Source: JACGMN01 sp964522635 (GTDB lineage: Archaea > Halobacteriota > Syntropharchaeia > Alkanophagales > Methanospirareceae). From it: a stretch of 6,862 bases of DNA. Position numbers and translations under genes: made by a program. Shown in pieces: positions 1-5,462 of this stretch. Every line of letters begins with the position of its first letter. The first letter of the stretch is position 1. The notes under the pieces are model-generated. The model saw nothing but the letters and a program-made list of their open reading frames with translations. It made no database searches and was not told the DNA's origin. The stretch covers positions 1 to 6,862 of the forward strand of contig CAZFWT010000078.1 of NCBI GenBank assembly GCA_964522635.1. The letters are read 5' to 3'.

Positions 1-1148
1 GTCGTGTTGCCGGGACTATTTAAGTTCATATAGTAGCCCACCTCGCACAGGACATTATCATTAAAGTGCATCCCGTCGTAACCGCCGCTCGTCTTTATGG
101 TGTTGTTATTGACCTCGATGCCCCCGAACTGCGCATGGGCGGAATCTTCCATGTATGCGGCCAGAGAATAGGCAAATTTTTCGTAAAACTCCATGCCGAT
201 CCCGCCTGTTGCGTTGATTTCATTGCCGTTGATCTGGAAGTGCCCGACGGTGGCGGTCGAGTCGTTGTGCATATCGTAGGCCACCTGCTCGTACAGGGTG
301 CCGAAGTACATCCCGTCGCCGTCGCCTGATGTGATATTGTTGTTATTGATCTCGATGTCGCCGAAGGTGGCATTCGCGTTGCCGGACATATTATAGGCCA
401 GATTGAAGGCGAAATTAAGGGAGATAAACATGCCCGCGAATCCGCTTGTTGAAGTGATGCTGTTGTCGTTGACCAGGGTGTCGCCGAAGGTGGCAGTCGA
501 ATTGCCGGACATAGTGTAGGCACTATAGGTCAGGACATCTTCTAAGTCGATACCCGAGCTCAGAGCGTTGATGGTGTTGCGCTGGATCTCGAAGGTACCC
601 ATCACGAAGGACGAGTCGTTGTACAGCTCTGAGCCCCAGTCTCGGTAGTATTGTAACCAGATGCCGCCTCCGCTTGTTGCATTGATGCCGTTATCGTTGA
701 ACTGGAGGTTGCCGGCGGTTACGGTATTGTTGCCATTCAGCGAGTAGCCGACGTATTGAAAGGCCTCGGAGAAGATGCCATGGTCCCCGGATTGGATGAT
801 GTTGTTGTTGAACTCGAAGTCGCCGATGCTGCAGGTAGCGGCATCATACAAATTTGAACAAATGTCAGAGAAGTCGGTGTAGATGCCGTAATCGCCAGCT
901 ACGATCTCGTTCCAGTTGACGCGGAATGAGCCGATATCAAACACAGCGGTACCGGAGAGGTTATAGCCCCAGTACCGGGCATCTATATGCACGCCATCCT
1001 CACCTGCGGTGATATTATTGTACTGGATGGTAGAATCCCCGAGGATGAACGAGTTGGTGCCGCTCATGTCACGACCGATGTCGTGCAGGTACAGGTTGAT
1101 GCCATCAACGCTGGCGTTGATGATGTTGTTCACGATGGTGAAGCCGAG
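1..1148 (-). repeat. About ten tandem 36-41-residue beta-helix repeats
   Basis: Counting from the residue that opens each GDxxxxNNxI-like segment, units begin near residues 121, 157, 193, 229, 266, 304, 342, 383, 422 and 462; the last is cut by the window edge. Each unit has two parts: a strand and asparagine-ladder segment (such as GDIEINNNNI or GHFQINGNEI) followed by G(I/M)x(F/L), and an aromatic segment around Y-x-M/L-x-x-(N/D)-(S/A)-x-A-x-(F/V). The length fits roughly two turns of a parallel beta-helix per unit. Unit length rises from 36 at the N-terminal side to about 39-41 near the left edge. The repeats are divergent at DNA level except for short shared tracts. Confidence 0.8.
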
Positions 1149-1508
1149 CGCGGTGCAGCTGATGCCGATGGTACAGTTGGTGATATTGAAGCCGTCGATG
1201 GTCACGTTGGGTGCGGTGATGGTGACCGCGGTGCCGCCCATGCCGTCTATCACGGGCAGCGAGCCATTTTGGATGGTAAGGCTCTTATTAACGAGCAGGT
1301 TTTCATGATACGTGCCCTCGTGCACGATAATGGTGTCGCCTGAAGTAGCGTTATCGATCGCCGCCTGAATGGTTGTATAATTATAACCTCCTCCAGGGTC
1401 AACGGTCCATGTCGTTGCACCCTGCAATGCGCTACTCGACGCTACAAAACCCAGCAATACCACCGCTACAGCAACTGCACCCAGAATAATAATCCTCTTC
1501 TTGTTCAT
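1..1508 (-). CDS. Secreted parallel beta-helix repeat surface protein (C-terminus outside the window)
   Basis: The frame is open from the ATG at 1508 to the left edge: 502 codons, no stop, so the gene is partial. Residues 1-28 form a signal peptide: basic MNKKR, then a hydrophobic core (IIILGAVAVAVVLLGFVA) and a small-residue region (SSSALQ). Residues 44-80 (YTTIQAAIDNATSGDTIIVHEGTY, then ENLLVNKSLTIQ) are the typical opening of pectin-lyase-like right-handed beta-helix proteins (Beta_helix/NosD type). From about residue 121 onward come repeats of 36-41 residues with the core pattern G-x-hydrophobic-x-hydrophobic-N-x-N-x-I. At least 18 N-x-S/T sequons are present, which suggests an N-glycosylated exported protein. 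The start is supported by GGTGGG at 1516-1521, seven bases upstream; a second ATG at 1515 is in another frame. No catalytic motif is visible. By inference this is a surface or adhesin-like protein, or an unidentified carbohydrate-active beta-helix. The unseen C-terminus could hold a PGF-type anchor or other domain. Confidence 0.85.
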   Translation of the reverse strand, partial: MNKKRIIILGAVAVAVVLLGFVASSSALQGATTWTVDPGGGYNYTTIQAAIDNATSGDTIIVHEGTYHENLLVNKSLTIQNGSLPVIDGMGGTAVTITAPNVTIDGFNITNCTIGISCTALGFTIVNNIINASVDGINLYLHDIGRDMSGTNSFILGDSTIQYNNITAGEDGVHIDARYWGYNLSGTAVFDIGSFRVNWNEIVAGDYGIYTDFSDICSNLYDAATCSIGDFEFNNNIIQSGDHGIFSEAFQYVGYSLNGNNTVTAGNLQFNDNGINATSGGGIWLQYYRDWGSELYNDSSFVMGTFEIQRNTINALSSGIDLEDVLTYSAYTMSGNSTATFGDTLVNDNSITSTSGFAGMFISLNFAFNLAYNMSGNANATFGDIEINNNNITSGDGDGMYFGTLYEQVAYDMHNDSTATVGHFQINGNEINATGGIGMEFYEKFAYSLAAYMEDSAHAQFGGIEVNNNTIKTSGGYDGMHFNDNVLCEVGYYMNLNSPGNT

Positions 1509-1561
1509 TCTTCATCCCACCATCCTTACACACTCTCTCGTGGTATACCAGAATTTCAAAA

Positions 1562-1569
1562 TCATATAA
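1562..1569 (-). promoter_or_regulatory. TATA box for the beta-helix gene
   Basis: Read on the minus strand this is TTATATGA, close to the archaeal box A consensus, preceded by a purine-containing stretch (GAAAGGAACCGATAG) that could serve as a BRE. It lies 54 bases upstream of the ATG at 1508. Transcription would start about 25 bases downstream of the box and leave a leader of roughly 30 bases carrying the GGTGGG ribosome-binding site. No other good box is seen nearer the gene. Confidence 0.45.
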
Positions 1570-1620
1570 GGCTATCGGTTCCTTTCGCATTTTTGATAGC
1601 GCGCTTCTCCTCCGTTAGGA

Positions 1621-1770
1621 ATGAGCAGCAAAGCTGAAACTTCAGCAAGATACGCTAATTCGAGAAAATACGTCTCAACGAAGCTCGCTCATCTATTCAA
1701 AAACTACGTTGATTACCGCGGGTTTACGCTTCACGATCCTCGTGAAGAAGGCCTCGTGAACAGCACTTAA
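1621..1770 (+). CDS. Possible 49-residue small protein (weak)
   Basis: An ATG at 1621 opens 49 codons ending in TAA at 1768-1770. The product starts MSSKAETSARYANSRKYVST and continues with LAHLFKNYVDYRGFTLHDP. The composition is protein-like (basic N-terminal half, aromatic centre, charged tail), but I recognise no family. Upstream there is only a weak site (TTAGGA directly against the ATG) and no clear TATA box at the right distance. Two hairpins (1633-1646 and 1729-1747) fall inside it. It could be a small protein, a remnant of a longer decayed gene, or chance. Confidence is low. Confidence 0.2.
   Translation: MSSKAETSARYANSRKYVSTKLAHLFKNYVDYRGFTLHDPREEGLVNST
1729..1747. repeat. Perfect 8-bp inverted repeat with 3-base loop
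   Basis: CTTCACGA and TCGTGAAG are separated by TCC. The right arm is followed by a second copy of its core: CCTCGTGAA occurs at 1738-1746 and again at 1752-1760. No T-tract follows on either strand, so a terminator role is not supported. It may be a protein-binding site or part of the weak ORF. Confidence 0.4.
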
Positions 1771-2098
1771 AGACGGCGGAAGTTAACTGGCGATGCACCG
1801 GATTACTGCCGCCTGAGTAGAAGTGGCAAAAGGGGCGTTAAAAGAGGACGCGCAGGAGGGGTGCGCACAACTCTTTACACTCCCCCGAACATCGTGAGTA
1901 CAAAACCGCTTTTTCTTGATGTGGAGTACCTGTGATTCATGTGCTCTCCCTGAAGCGGAGCCGGTAGGCACTACAAGGAGCGCCCTTATTTGAGTTGGAA
2001 CTATCTCACCTCTCCTGTGTGGTGAGTCGTCCTAAATGCAGTGAGTATCGTTGTCTCTGCGTGCCCGTCCGTCCCTGCCCTTTCCGCCTTCACCTAAC

Positions 2099-2632
2099 CT
2101 AAGCATCGCCGGCTTTTGCTCGGTTTGGGCGTGCCCATTCCCGCCGTTTGTACGCCTCGATGACGATCTCCTCGGTCGGGTACAAATCAACAATAATCTC
2201 ATCAGGCAGGAACCAGAGCTTTATCTCTCGCTCCGCCTCCTCTTCATCGGAGGAGACATGAATGACATTTTCATACAGACCCGATCTCAGAATTCTACCG
2301 TACGAGCCCCGGATAGAGGTCGGTTCCGCTTCCTCGGGATTGGTTGCACCAGCAAGCTCGCGACTCTTTTTTATCGCCTCGTCACCCCAGTAAACCAGCG
2401 CCATCACTTTTCGCCGATCGTGCAATTCACCCCTGAGATACCGTATCAGCTCTTCAAAGAACGGTTTATCGCGCAGATGCTTATAGTGCTCCTCAGCCAG
2501 CTCGCGTGAGACCCTCACCATCTTCGCGGCCACGATCTCCAGCTTCGACTCCGACAGTCTCGTTAGGATGTTCCCGGTCAACGATTTTTTCAGTCCATCG
2601 GGTTTGATGAGTATCAATACTGCCTGATTCAT
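2099..2632 (-). CDS. ndk: Nucleoside diphosphate kinase, variant form
   Basis: The 177-residue product transfers the gamma-phosphate of NTPs to NDPs through a phosphohistidine and balances nucleotide pools in the cytoplasm. Visible motifs are the N-terminal strand ending in KPDG (10-13), GATNP (95-99), IRGS (107-110) and NVIHVSSD (122-129), with H125 as the catalytic histidine, then REIKLWF (135-141). R91, T97, R108 and N122 match the nucleotide-binding residues of the family. Three things differ from the usual protein of about 130-150 residues. There are extra residues around GELHDRR (68-74), about four extra between R108 and N122 (RILRSGLYE region), and a charged C-terminal tail after 141. 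HGSD is changed to HVSS, which keeps the serine two residues after the histidine. The ATG at 2632 fits the family N-terminus, but its ribosome-binding site is weak. The gene stands alone, with no close neighbour on its strand. Confidence 0.92.
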   Translation of the reverse strand: MNQAVLILIKPDGLKKSLTGNILTRLSESKLEIVAAKMVRVSRELAEEHYKHLRDKPFFEELIRYLRGELHDRRKVMALVYWGDEAIKKSRELAGATNPEEAEPTSIRGSYGRILRSGLYENVIHVSSDEEEAEREIKLWFLPDEIIVDLYPTEEIVIEAYKRREWARPNRAKAGDA

Positions 2633-2687
2633 CTTTTCGCCACTCTTTCTTTCTGGGTTTCAGTCACTCTCGTGTGCTTCTTCTGAA

Positions 2688-2693
2688 GATATA
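2688..2693 (-). promoter_or_regulatory. Possible TATA box for ndk
   Basis: On the minus strand the sequence reads GAGGTATATCTTC, with TATATC about 55 bases upstream of the ndk ATG. That is the spacing seen for the beta-helix gene in this window. The alternative is the minus-strand TTTTTATA complementary to 2748-2755, which would give a leader of about 90 bases. Neither can be preferred firmly. Confidence 0.3.
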
Positions 2694-2747
2694 CCTCAAG
2701 ACCATAAGATCTCTCAGGTGTTATCAAGGTATGGTTGAGCCTGCCAC

Positions 2748-2769
2748 TATAAAAACGCGCACGCGTGCG
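2748..2769 (+). promoter_or_regulatory. TATA-like box beside a 12-bp perfect palindrome
   Basis: TATAAAAA at 2748-2755 is followed two bases later by the self-complementary CGCACGCGTGCG at 2758-2769. A palindrome just downstream of the TATA box is a common place for an archaeal repressor operator. Read rightward, the next good start is an ATG at 2819 with GAGG six bases before it, opening MERALLPVGRIGRA before the N run. Read leftward, the same box could serve ndk with the palindrome upstream. The direction is undecided. Confidence 0.3.
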
Positions 2770-2865
2770 TTGCCGCAGACAATTCCGGTTAACGCGGAAG
2801 GCCAAGCCGAGGAAGGCGATGGAACGGGCTCTTTTGCCGGTCGGAAGAATCGGGCGGGCGAGCGC

Positions 2866-2965
2866 NNNNNNNNNNNNNNNNNNNNNNNNNNNNNNNNNNN
2901 NNNNNNNNNNNNNNNNNNNNNNNNNNNNNNNNNNNNNNNNNNNNNNNNNNNNNNNNNNNNNNNNN
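2866..2965. other. Run of exactly 100 N (scaffold gap)
   Basis: The bases 2866-2965 are all N. A round length of 100 is the usual placeholder for a gap of unknown size between two joined contigs. What lies between ndk and ilvD, and whether they are neighbours at all, cannot be read from this sequence. Confidence 0.97.
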
Positions 2966-3039
2966 GGCTCATAACGTGATTGTTCAGGCTTCAGGCTGCC
3001 CCATGATTCGGTCGTGCGTGCGGAGACGGCAAGGCCAAG

Positions 3040-3047
3040 TTTATACA
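3040..3047 (+). promoter_or_regulatory. TATA box of ilvD
   Basis: TTTATACA lies 40 bases before the ilvD start, preceded by AAGGCCAAG, which may act as a weak BRE. Initiation about 25 bases downstream, near 3068, would give a leader of about 20 bases, just long enough to hold the ribosome-binding site at 3074-3079. The promoter lies right of the assembly gap and so certainly belongs with ilvD. Confidence 0.6.
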
Positions 3048-3073
3048 GTACAAACGCCTGATTTTCTTAGTGT

Positions 3074-3079
3074 GGTGAT
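3074..3079 (+). promoter_or_regulatory. Ribosome-binding site of ilvD
   Basis: GGTGAT matches the archaeal anti-Shine-Dalgarno complement (GGAGGTGATC) and sits eight bases before the ATG at 3088. This fixes the start codon. Confidence 0.7.
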
Positions 3080-3087
3080 ACGTAAGC

Positions 3088-4725
3088 ATGCGATCAGACA
3101 TTTTAAAGGAGAGGATTGAGACTTTACCGCACCGTGCGTTGCTGCTGTCCGCGGGCCTGAAGCTGGAGGATTTTGCACTGGACAAGCCATTCATCGGTGT
3201 GGCGAATAGCTACAACACTATCGTGCCCGGTCATATCCTGCTCAACGAGCTGACACAGGAAGTAAAGCGCGGTATTCGTGATGCCGGCGGCGTGCCCCTG
3301 GAATGGGGCGTTCCCGGCGTCTGCGATGGCGTGGCGATGTTCGTGGAGATGCGACTGAGCCTCCCGAGCCGCGAGCACATCGCCGATAACATCGAGATCA
3401 TGACCCTCTCGCACTCACTGGACGGCTGGGTCGGCGTTACCAACTGTGATAAAATCACGCCCGGCATGTTAATGGCTGCTGGACGGCTCAATATTCCCGC
3501 GATCATGCTCACCGGCGGGCCCATGAAAGCCAATGTCGTCGATGGTCAGAAGCATCACCCGATTGAAGGCTTCGGGATCGTGGGACAGGTAAAAGGGGGA
3601 AAGTTGAGCGAGGCGGAGGCGAAAGCAATGCTCCCGCAGCTGGCCTGCGGCGCGGGCTCCTGTGTCGGACTGTATACCGCAAACACCATGGCAACCGTAA
3701 CCGAGGTGCTGGGCATGTCAGTCACCCGCTGCGCGACCACGCTCGCGATCGACCCGAAGAAGAACGAGCAGGCGTACGAGACCGGGAAGCGGATCGTCGA
3801 GCTGGTGAAGGCGGACGTGAAGCCGCACGAGATCATGACCCCGGCGGCCTTCGAGAACGCCATTCGCGTGGACATGGCGATGGGCGGCTCGACCAATACC
3901 GTGCTCCACATTCCCGCGATCGCGAAGGAAGCAGGCGTGGACATTGACGTGGACCTGTTCGATTTGATCTCACGTGAGACGCCGAATTTATGTAAGATCA
4001 TCCCTGCAGGGCCGTACGAGATGGCGGATATCGACCGTGCGGGCGGAATTCCCGCAGTGCTCAATCGCCTGCGAAAGATGCTGAAGGATTCGCCGACCGT
4101 GAACGGCACCTCGATCACGGAGATCGCAGAGGCCGGAAGGGTGCTGGACGATGAGATCATCCGGCCGCTTAATAACCCATTCTTCACGGAAGGCGGGATC
4201 GCGGTGCTCAAGGGCAATATTGCGCAGAGCTCAGTCATAAAGCAAACGGCCGTGGAGAGCGAGATGATGGTGCATTCCGGGCCAGCGAGGGTCTTTTATA
4301 CCGAGCAGGATTTGCTGAACGCGATCGAAGCGCGGAAGATCGTTGAAGGTGACGTTGTTGTGTTACCGTTCCAGGGGCCAGCAGGTGCGCCGGGTATGCC
4401 GGAGATGCTTACGCCAACGGATGCTATACGGGGCGCAGGCTACACGAACGTAGCGTTGATCACCGACGGTCGGTTCTCGGGCGGTACCTCAGGCCCCTGC
4501 ATCGGCCATATCGAGATGGAAGCGTACAACGGCGGTGCTATCGGTGCCATCCAGAACGGCGATATCGTTGAGATCGATATCCCCAACCGCTCATTGAATG
4601 TGAAGCTGAGCGATGCGGAGCTGCAGGAACGACTAAAACGTGTAAAAGCACCTGCGCGGAAGTTGACGCCGATGCTTGCATCATACCGGGAGAAATTCAC
4701 CGGGGTCAACTGTTACGGGAAATAG
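3088..4725 (+). CDS. ilvD: Dihydroxyacid dehydratase
   Basis: The 545-residue product dehydrates 2,3-dihydroxy-3-methylbutanoate (and the methylpentanoate homologue) to the 2-keto acids that precede valine, leucine and isoleucine. It is a cytoplasmic Fe-S and Mg enzyme of the IlvD/Edd family, and the length is normal. Visible motifs are IGVANSYN (36-43), CDGVAM (79-84), NCDKITPG (119-126), CGAGSC followed by TANTM (187-201), AMGGSTNT (264-271), GMPEML (436-441) and TDGRFSGGTSG (459-469). By family knowledge C120 and C192 are cluster ligands, and D80, D121, the carbamylated K122 and E439 surround Mg. The third cysteine seen in many members (PCN) is replaced by VPGH (46-49), as in E. coli IlvD, whose cluster is [4Fe-4S]. 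After DGVAM the usual GHEGM loop reads FVEM, one residue short. The gene has its own promoter and no co-directional neighbour closer than 167 bases. ilvB/N/C are not in the window. Confidence 0.95.
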   Translation: MRSDILKERIETLPHRALLLSAGLKLEDFALDKPFIGVANSYNTIVPGHILLNELTQEVKRGIRDAGGVPLEWGVPGVCDGVAMFVEMRLSLPSREHIADNIEIMTLSHSLDGWVGVTNCDKITPGMLMAAGRLNIPAIMLTGGPMKANVVDGQKHHPIEGFGIVGQVKGGKLSEAEAKAMLPQLACGAGSCVGLYTANTMATVTEVLGMSVTRCATTLAIDPKKNEQAYETGKRIVELVKADVKPHEIMTPAAFENAIRVDMAMGGSTNTVLHIPAIAKEAGVDIDVDLFDLISRETPNLCKIIPAGPYEMADIDRAGGIPAVLNRLRKMLKDSPTVNGTSITEIAEAGRVLDDEIIRPLNNPFFTEGGIAVLKGNIAQSSVIKQTAVESEMMVHSGPARVFYTEQDLLNAIEARKIVEGDVVVLPFQGPAGAPGMPEMLTPTDAIRGAGYTNVALITDGRFSGGTSGPCIGHIEMEAYNGGAIGAIQNGDIVEIDIPNRSLNVKLSDAELQERLKRVKAPARKLTPMLASYREKFTGVNCYGK

Positions 4726-4842
4726 GCACGGTAGGCGGGCGCTTCTCAGCCCTGCTCAGCTGATCCAGCCAGCCAGTTCCCACGCTTCATGGTTCGGCAG
4801 CCATGCCGATCGATCGATCGATATTCTTCCCCCAAGCGCAAG
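4726..4842. repeat. Spacer with tetranucleotide repeats and a hairpin
   Basis: Between ilvD and the next promoter the sequence holds CCAG three times in tandem (4755-4766), the inverted repeat TCGGCA-GCCA-TGCCGA (4794-4809) and CGAT four times in tandem (4807-4822), which overlaps the hairpin. The hairpin has no T-tract directly after it, so termination of ilvD there is only possible. The CGAT tract is largely self-complementary and ends about 20 bases before the TATA box of the next gene, where an activator or repressor could bind. Confidence 0.5.
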
Positions 4843-4850
4843 TTATATAA
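4843..4850 (+). promoter_or_regulatory. TATA box of the split-barrel flavoprotein gene
   Basis: TTATATAA, preceded by GCGCAAG, is a near-consensus archaeal box A. Initiation would fall near 4870-4875, which places the GGAGGTG site and the ATG at 4893 in a short leader and argues against a start further upstream. Confidence 0.6.
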
Positions 4851-4875
4851 ACAACTTCTGCCTTGGAGATGCACA

Positions 4876-4882
4876 GGAGGTG
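4876..4882 (+). promoter_or_regulatory. Ribosome-binding site that sets the flavoprotein start
   Basis: GGAGGTG is a strong archaeal Shine-Dalgarno sequence. It is ten bases from the ATG at 4893 but only one base from the in-frame ATG at 4884, and it lies inside the reading frame of the upstream TTG (4863) and ATG (4869). The start at 4893 is therefore preferred. Confidence 0.65.
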
Positions 4883-4892
4883 GATGGAACTT

Positions 4893-5384
4893 ATGGCAGA
4901 GAAGAAGGAATCTCATTTCGCTCGCGTGGCGAAGCGTGAGGAAGAATTGCGGGCAAAGGGCGAAGAGGTGAAGATCACGGAAGAGATGGAGGCGGTCATC
5001 GCGAAAGCGGGCGGCTGGGCGATCGCCACGGTCTCGGATCAGGGCGTACCCAACGTCGTGCCCATGGCCTTCGCGAAGGTGCTCTCGAAGAACCAGCTCA
5101 TGATGGTCGACATTTTCCTGAACAAGACCCGAACGAACATCCTGGTGAACCCCCGCATCGCGGTTTCCGTCTGGGTGGATGCAACCAGTAAGGGCTACCA
5201 GTTCAAGGGCAAGGCGCATTTTGAGGACTCCGGCCCGATCTTCGACAAAGCGGTCGCAATGGTGAAGGCGAAGACGGACAAGCTCAAGCCAAAGGCCGCG
5301 TTGGTCGTCGATATCCAGGAGATCTTTGTCACGTCTTCGGGCCCGGATGCGGGCAAACGGGTGGCCGGTGCGCCCGGCTGGTAA
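4893..5384 (+). CDS. FMN-binding split-barrel (pyridoxamine 5'-phosphate oxidase-like) protein
   Basis: The 163-residue product matches the small PNPOx-like split-barrel family (Pyridox_oxidase type), cytoplasmic dimers that usually bind FMN or a related flavin and act in redox reactions or flavin handling. In order there is a charged helix at 3-35, then WAIATVSDQGVPNVVPMAF (42-60), the classic first strands; a central strand at 67-74; NKTRTNILVNPRIAVSVW (77-94), which contains the usual phosphate-binding K/R residues; GYQFKGKAHF (101-110); a helix at 115-130; and the last core strand AALVVDIQEIF (135-145). The tail is short, unlike true PdxH, whose C-terminal dimerisation region is missing, so a role in vitamin B6 synthesis is not supported. 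The in-frame TTG at 4863 would add ten residues, but promoter and ribosome-binding site favour 4893. The substrate is unknown. Confidence 0.85.
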   Translation: MAEKKESHFARVAKREEELRAKGEEVKITEEMEAVIAKAGGWAIATVSDQGVPNVVPMAFAKVLSKNQLMMVDIFLNKTRTNILVNPRIAVSVWVDATSKGYQFKGKAHFEDSGPIFDKAVAMVKAKTDKLKPKAALVVDIQEIFVTSSGPDAGKRVAGAPGW

Positions 5385-5403
5385 ATCCGTTTTGCGCGAT
5401 ATC

Positions 5404-5460
5404 GAGGGGTGCGTAAAGCAGTAAATCTCCCCTCTTCTTTATTTTTCCTGCTCTTTTCTT
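5404..5460 (+). terminator. Hairpin and T-rich terminator after the flavoprotein gene
   Basis: GAGGGG (5404-5409) can pair with CCCCTC (5429-5434) across a 19-base loop. It is followed by a pyrimidine stretch rich in T (TTCTTTATTTTTCC and onward) that reaches almost to the convergent cysS stop codon. T-tracts are the main intrinsic termination signal in archaea. The stem is short, so the T-rich run is the stronger part of the evidence. On the minus strand no T-tract is seen after cysS. Confidence 0.5.
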
Positions 5461-5462
5461 TC

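Larger units (their letters stand above)
1509..2098. other. Intergenic region with hairpins and no convincing gene
   Basis: Both flanking genes point left, and this stretch holds no ORF with recognisable protein character apart from the weak one listed at 1621-1770. Small inverted repeats are visible: GCTGAA/TTCAGC at 1633-1646, CTTCACGA/TCGTGAAG at 1729-1747 (8-bp arms, 3-base loop), and CTCACC/GGTGAG at 2005-2026. The last lies about 70 bases past the ndk stop codon but has no T-tract on the minus strand, so it is a poor terminator. A 62-codon minus ORF at 1783-1971 has an odd composition (rich in Ser, Cys and His) and no family signature. I see no tRNA, rRNA or insertion-sequence ends. Confidence 0.5.
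2633..2865. other. Spacer between ndk and the assembly gap
   Basis: This stretch carries the candidate ndk promoter at 2688-2693 and the TATA/palindrome element at 2748-2769. Its last 47 bases could be the first 15 codons of a plus-strand gene starting at 2819 and cut by the N run, but so short a piece cannot be tested. Other ORFs here, including a minus-strand one crossing the N run, depend on reading through unknown bases and are not supported. Confidence 0.5.

Noticed and set aside
1..1148. Regular repeats as a possible CRISPR array or DNA satellite
   Set aside because: The period is at the protein level (36-41 codons), the DNA copies are diverged, and the frame is continuous through all of them.
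66..1343. Plus-strand and other-frame ORFs of up to 142 codons inside the beta-helix gene (66-329, 95-523, 987-1343, 1009-1308)
   Set aside because: They are shadows of the repetitive minus-strand frame, which has a signal peptide, a promoter and family-typical sequence. Their products have biased composition and no motifs.
1783..1971. 62-codon minus-strand ORF
   Set aside because: Composition is rich in Ser, Cys and His with no family signature, and no promoter or ribosome-binding site is seen. Chance is the simplest explanation.
2005..2026. CTCACC/GGTGAG inverted repeat as terminator of ndk
   Set aside because: It lies about 70 bases beyond the stop, the arms are only 6 bp, and no T-tract follows on the minus strand.
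2051..2509. 152-codon plus-strand ORF opposite ndk
   Set aside because: It lies almost wholly antisense to a clear NDK frame carrying all catalytic motifs, and its product looks like no known protein.
2674..2979. ORFs that read through the N run
   Set aside because: The gap length is a placeholder, so no frame can be carried across it.
3555..4238. 227-codon minus-strand ORF inside ilvD
   Set aside because: It is antisense to the conserved core of IlvD. Long antisense frames are common in GC-rich genes.
4746..5219. 157-codon minus-strand ORF opposite the flavoprotein gene
   Set aside because: It covers the promoter and the conserved split-barrel frame in antisense, and its product is rich in His, Arg and Asp, typical of a shadow frame.
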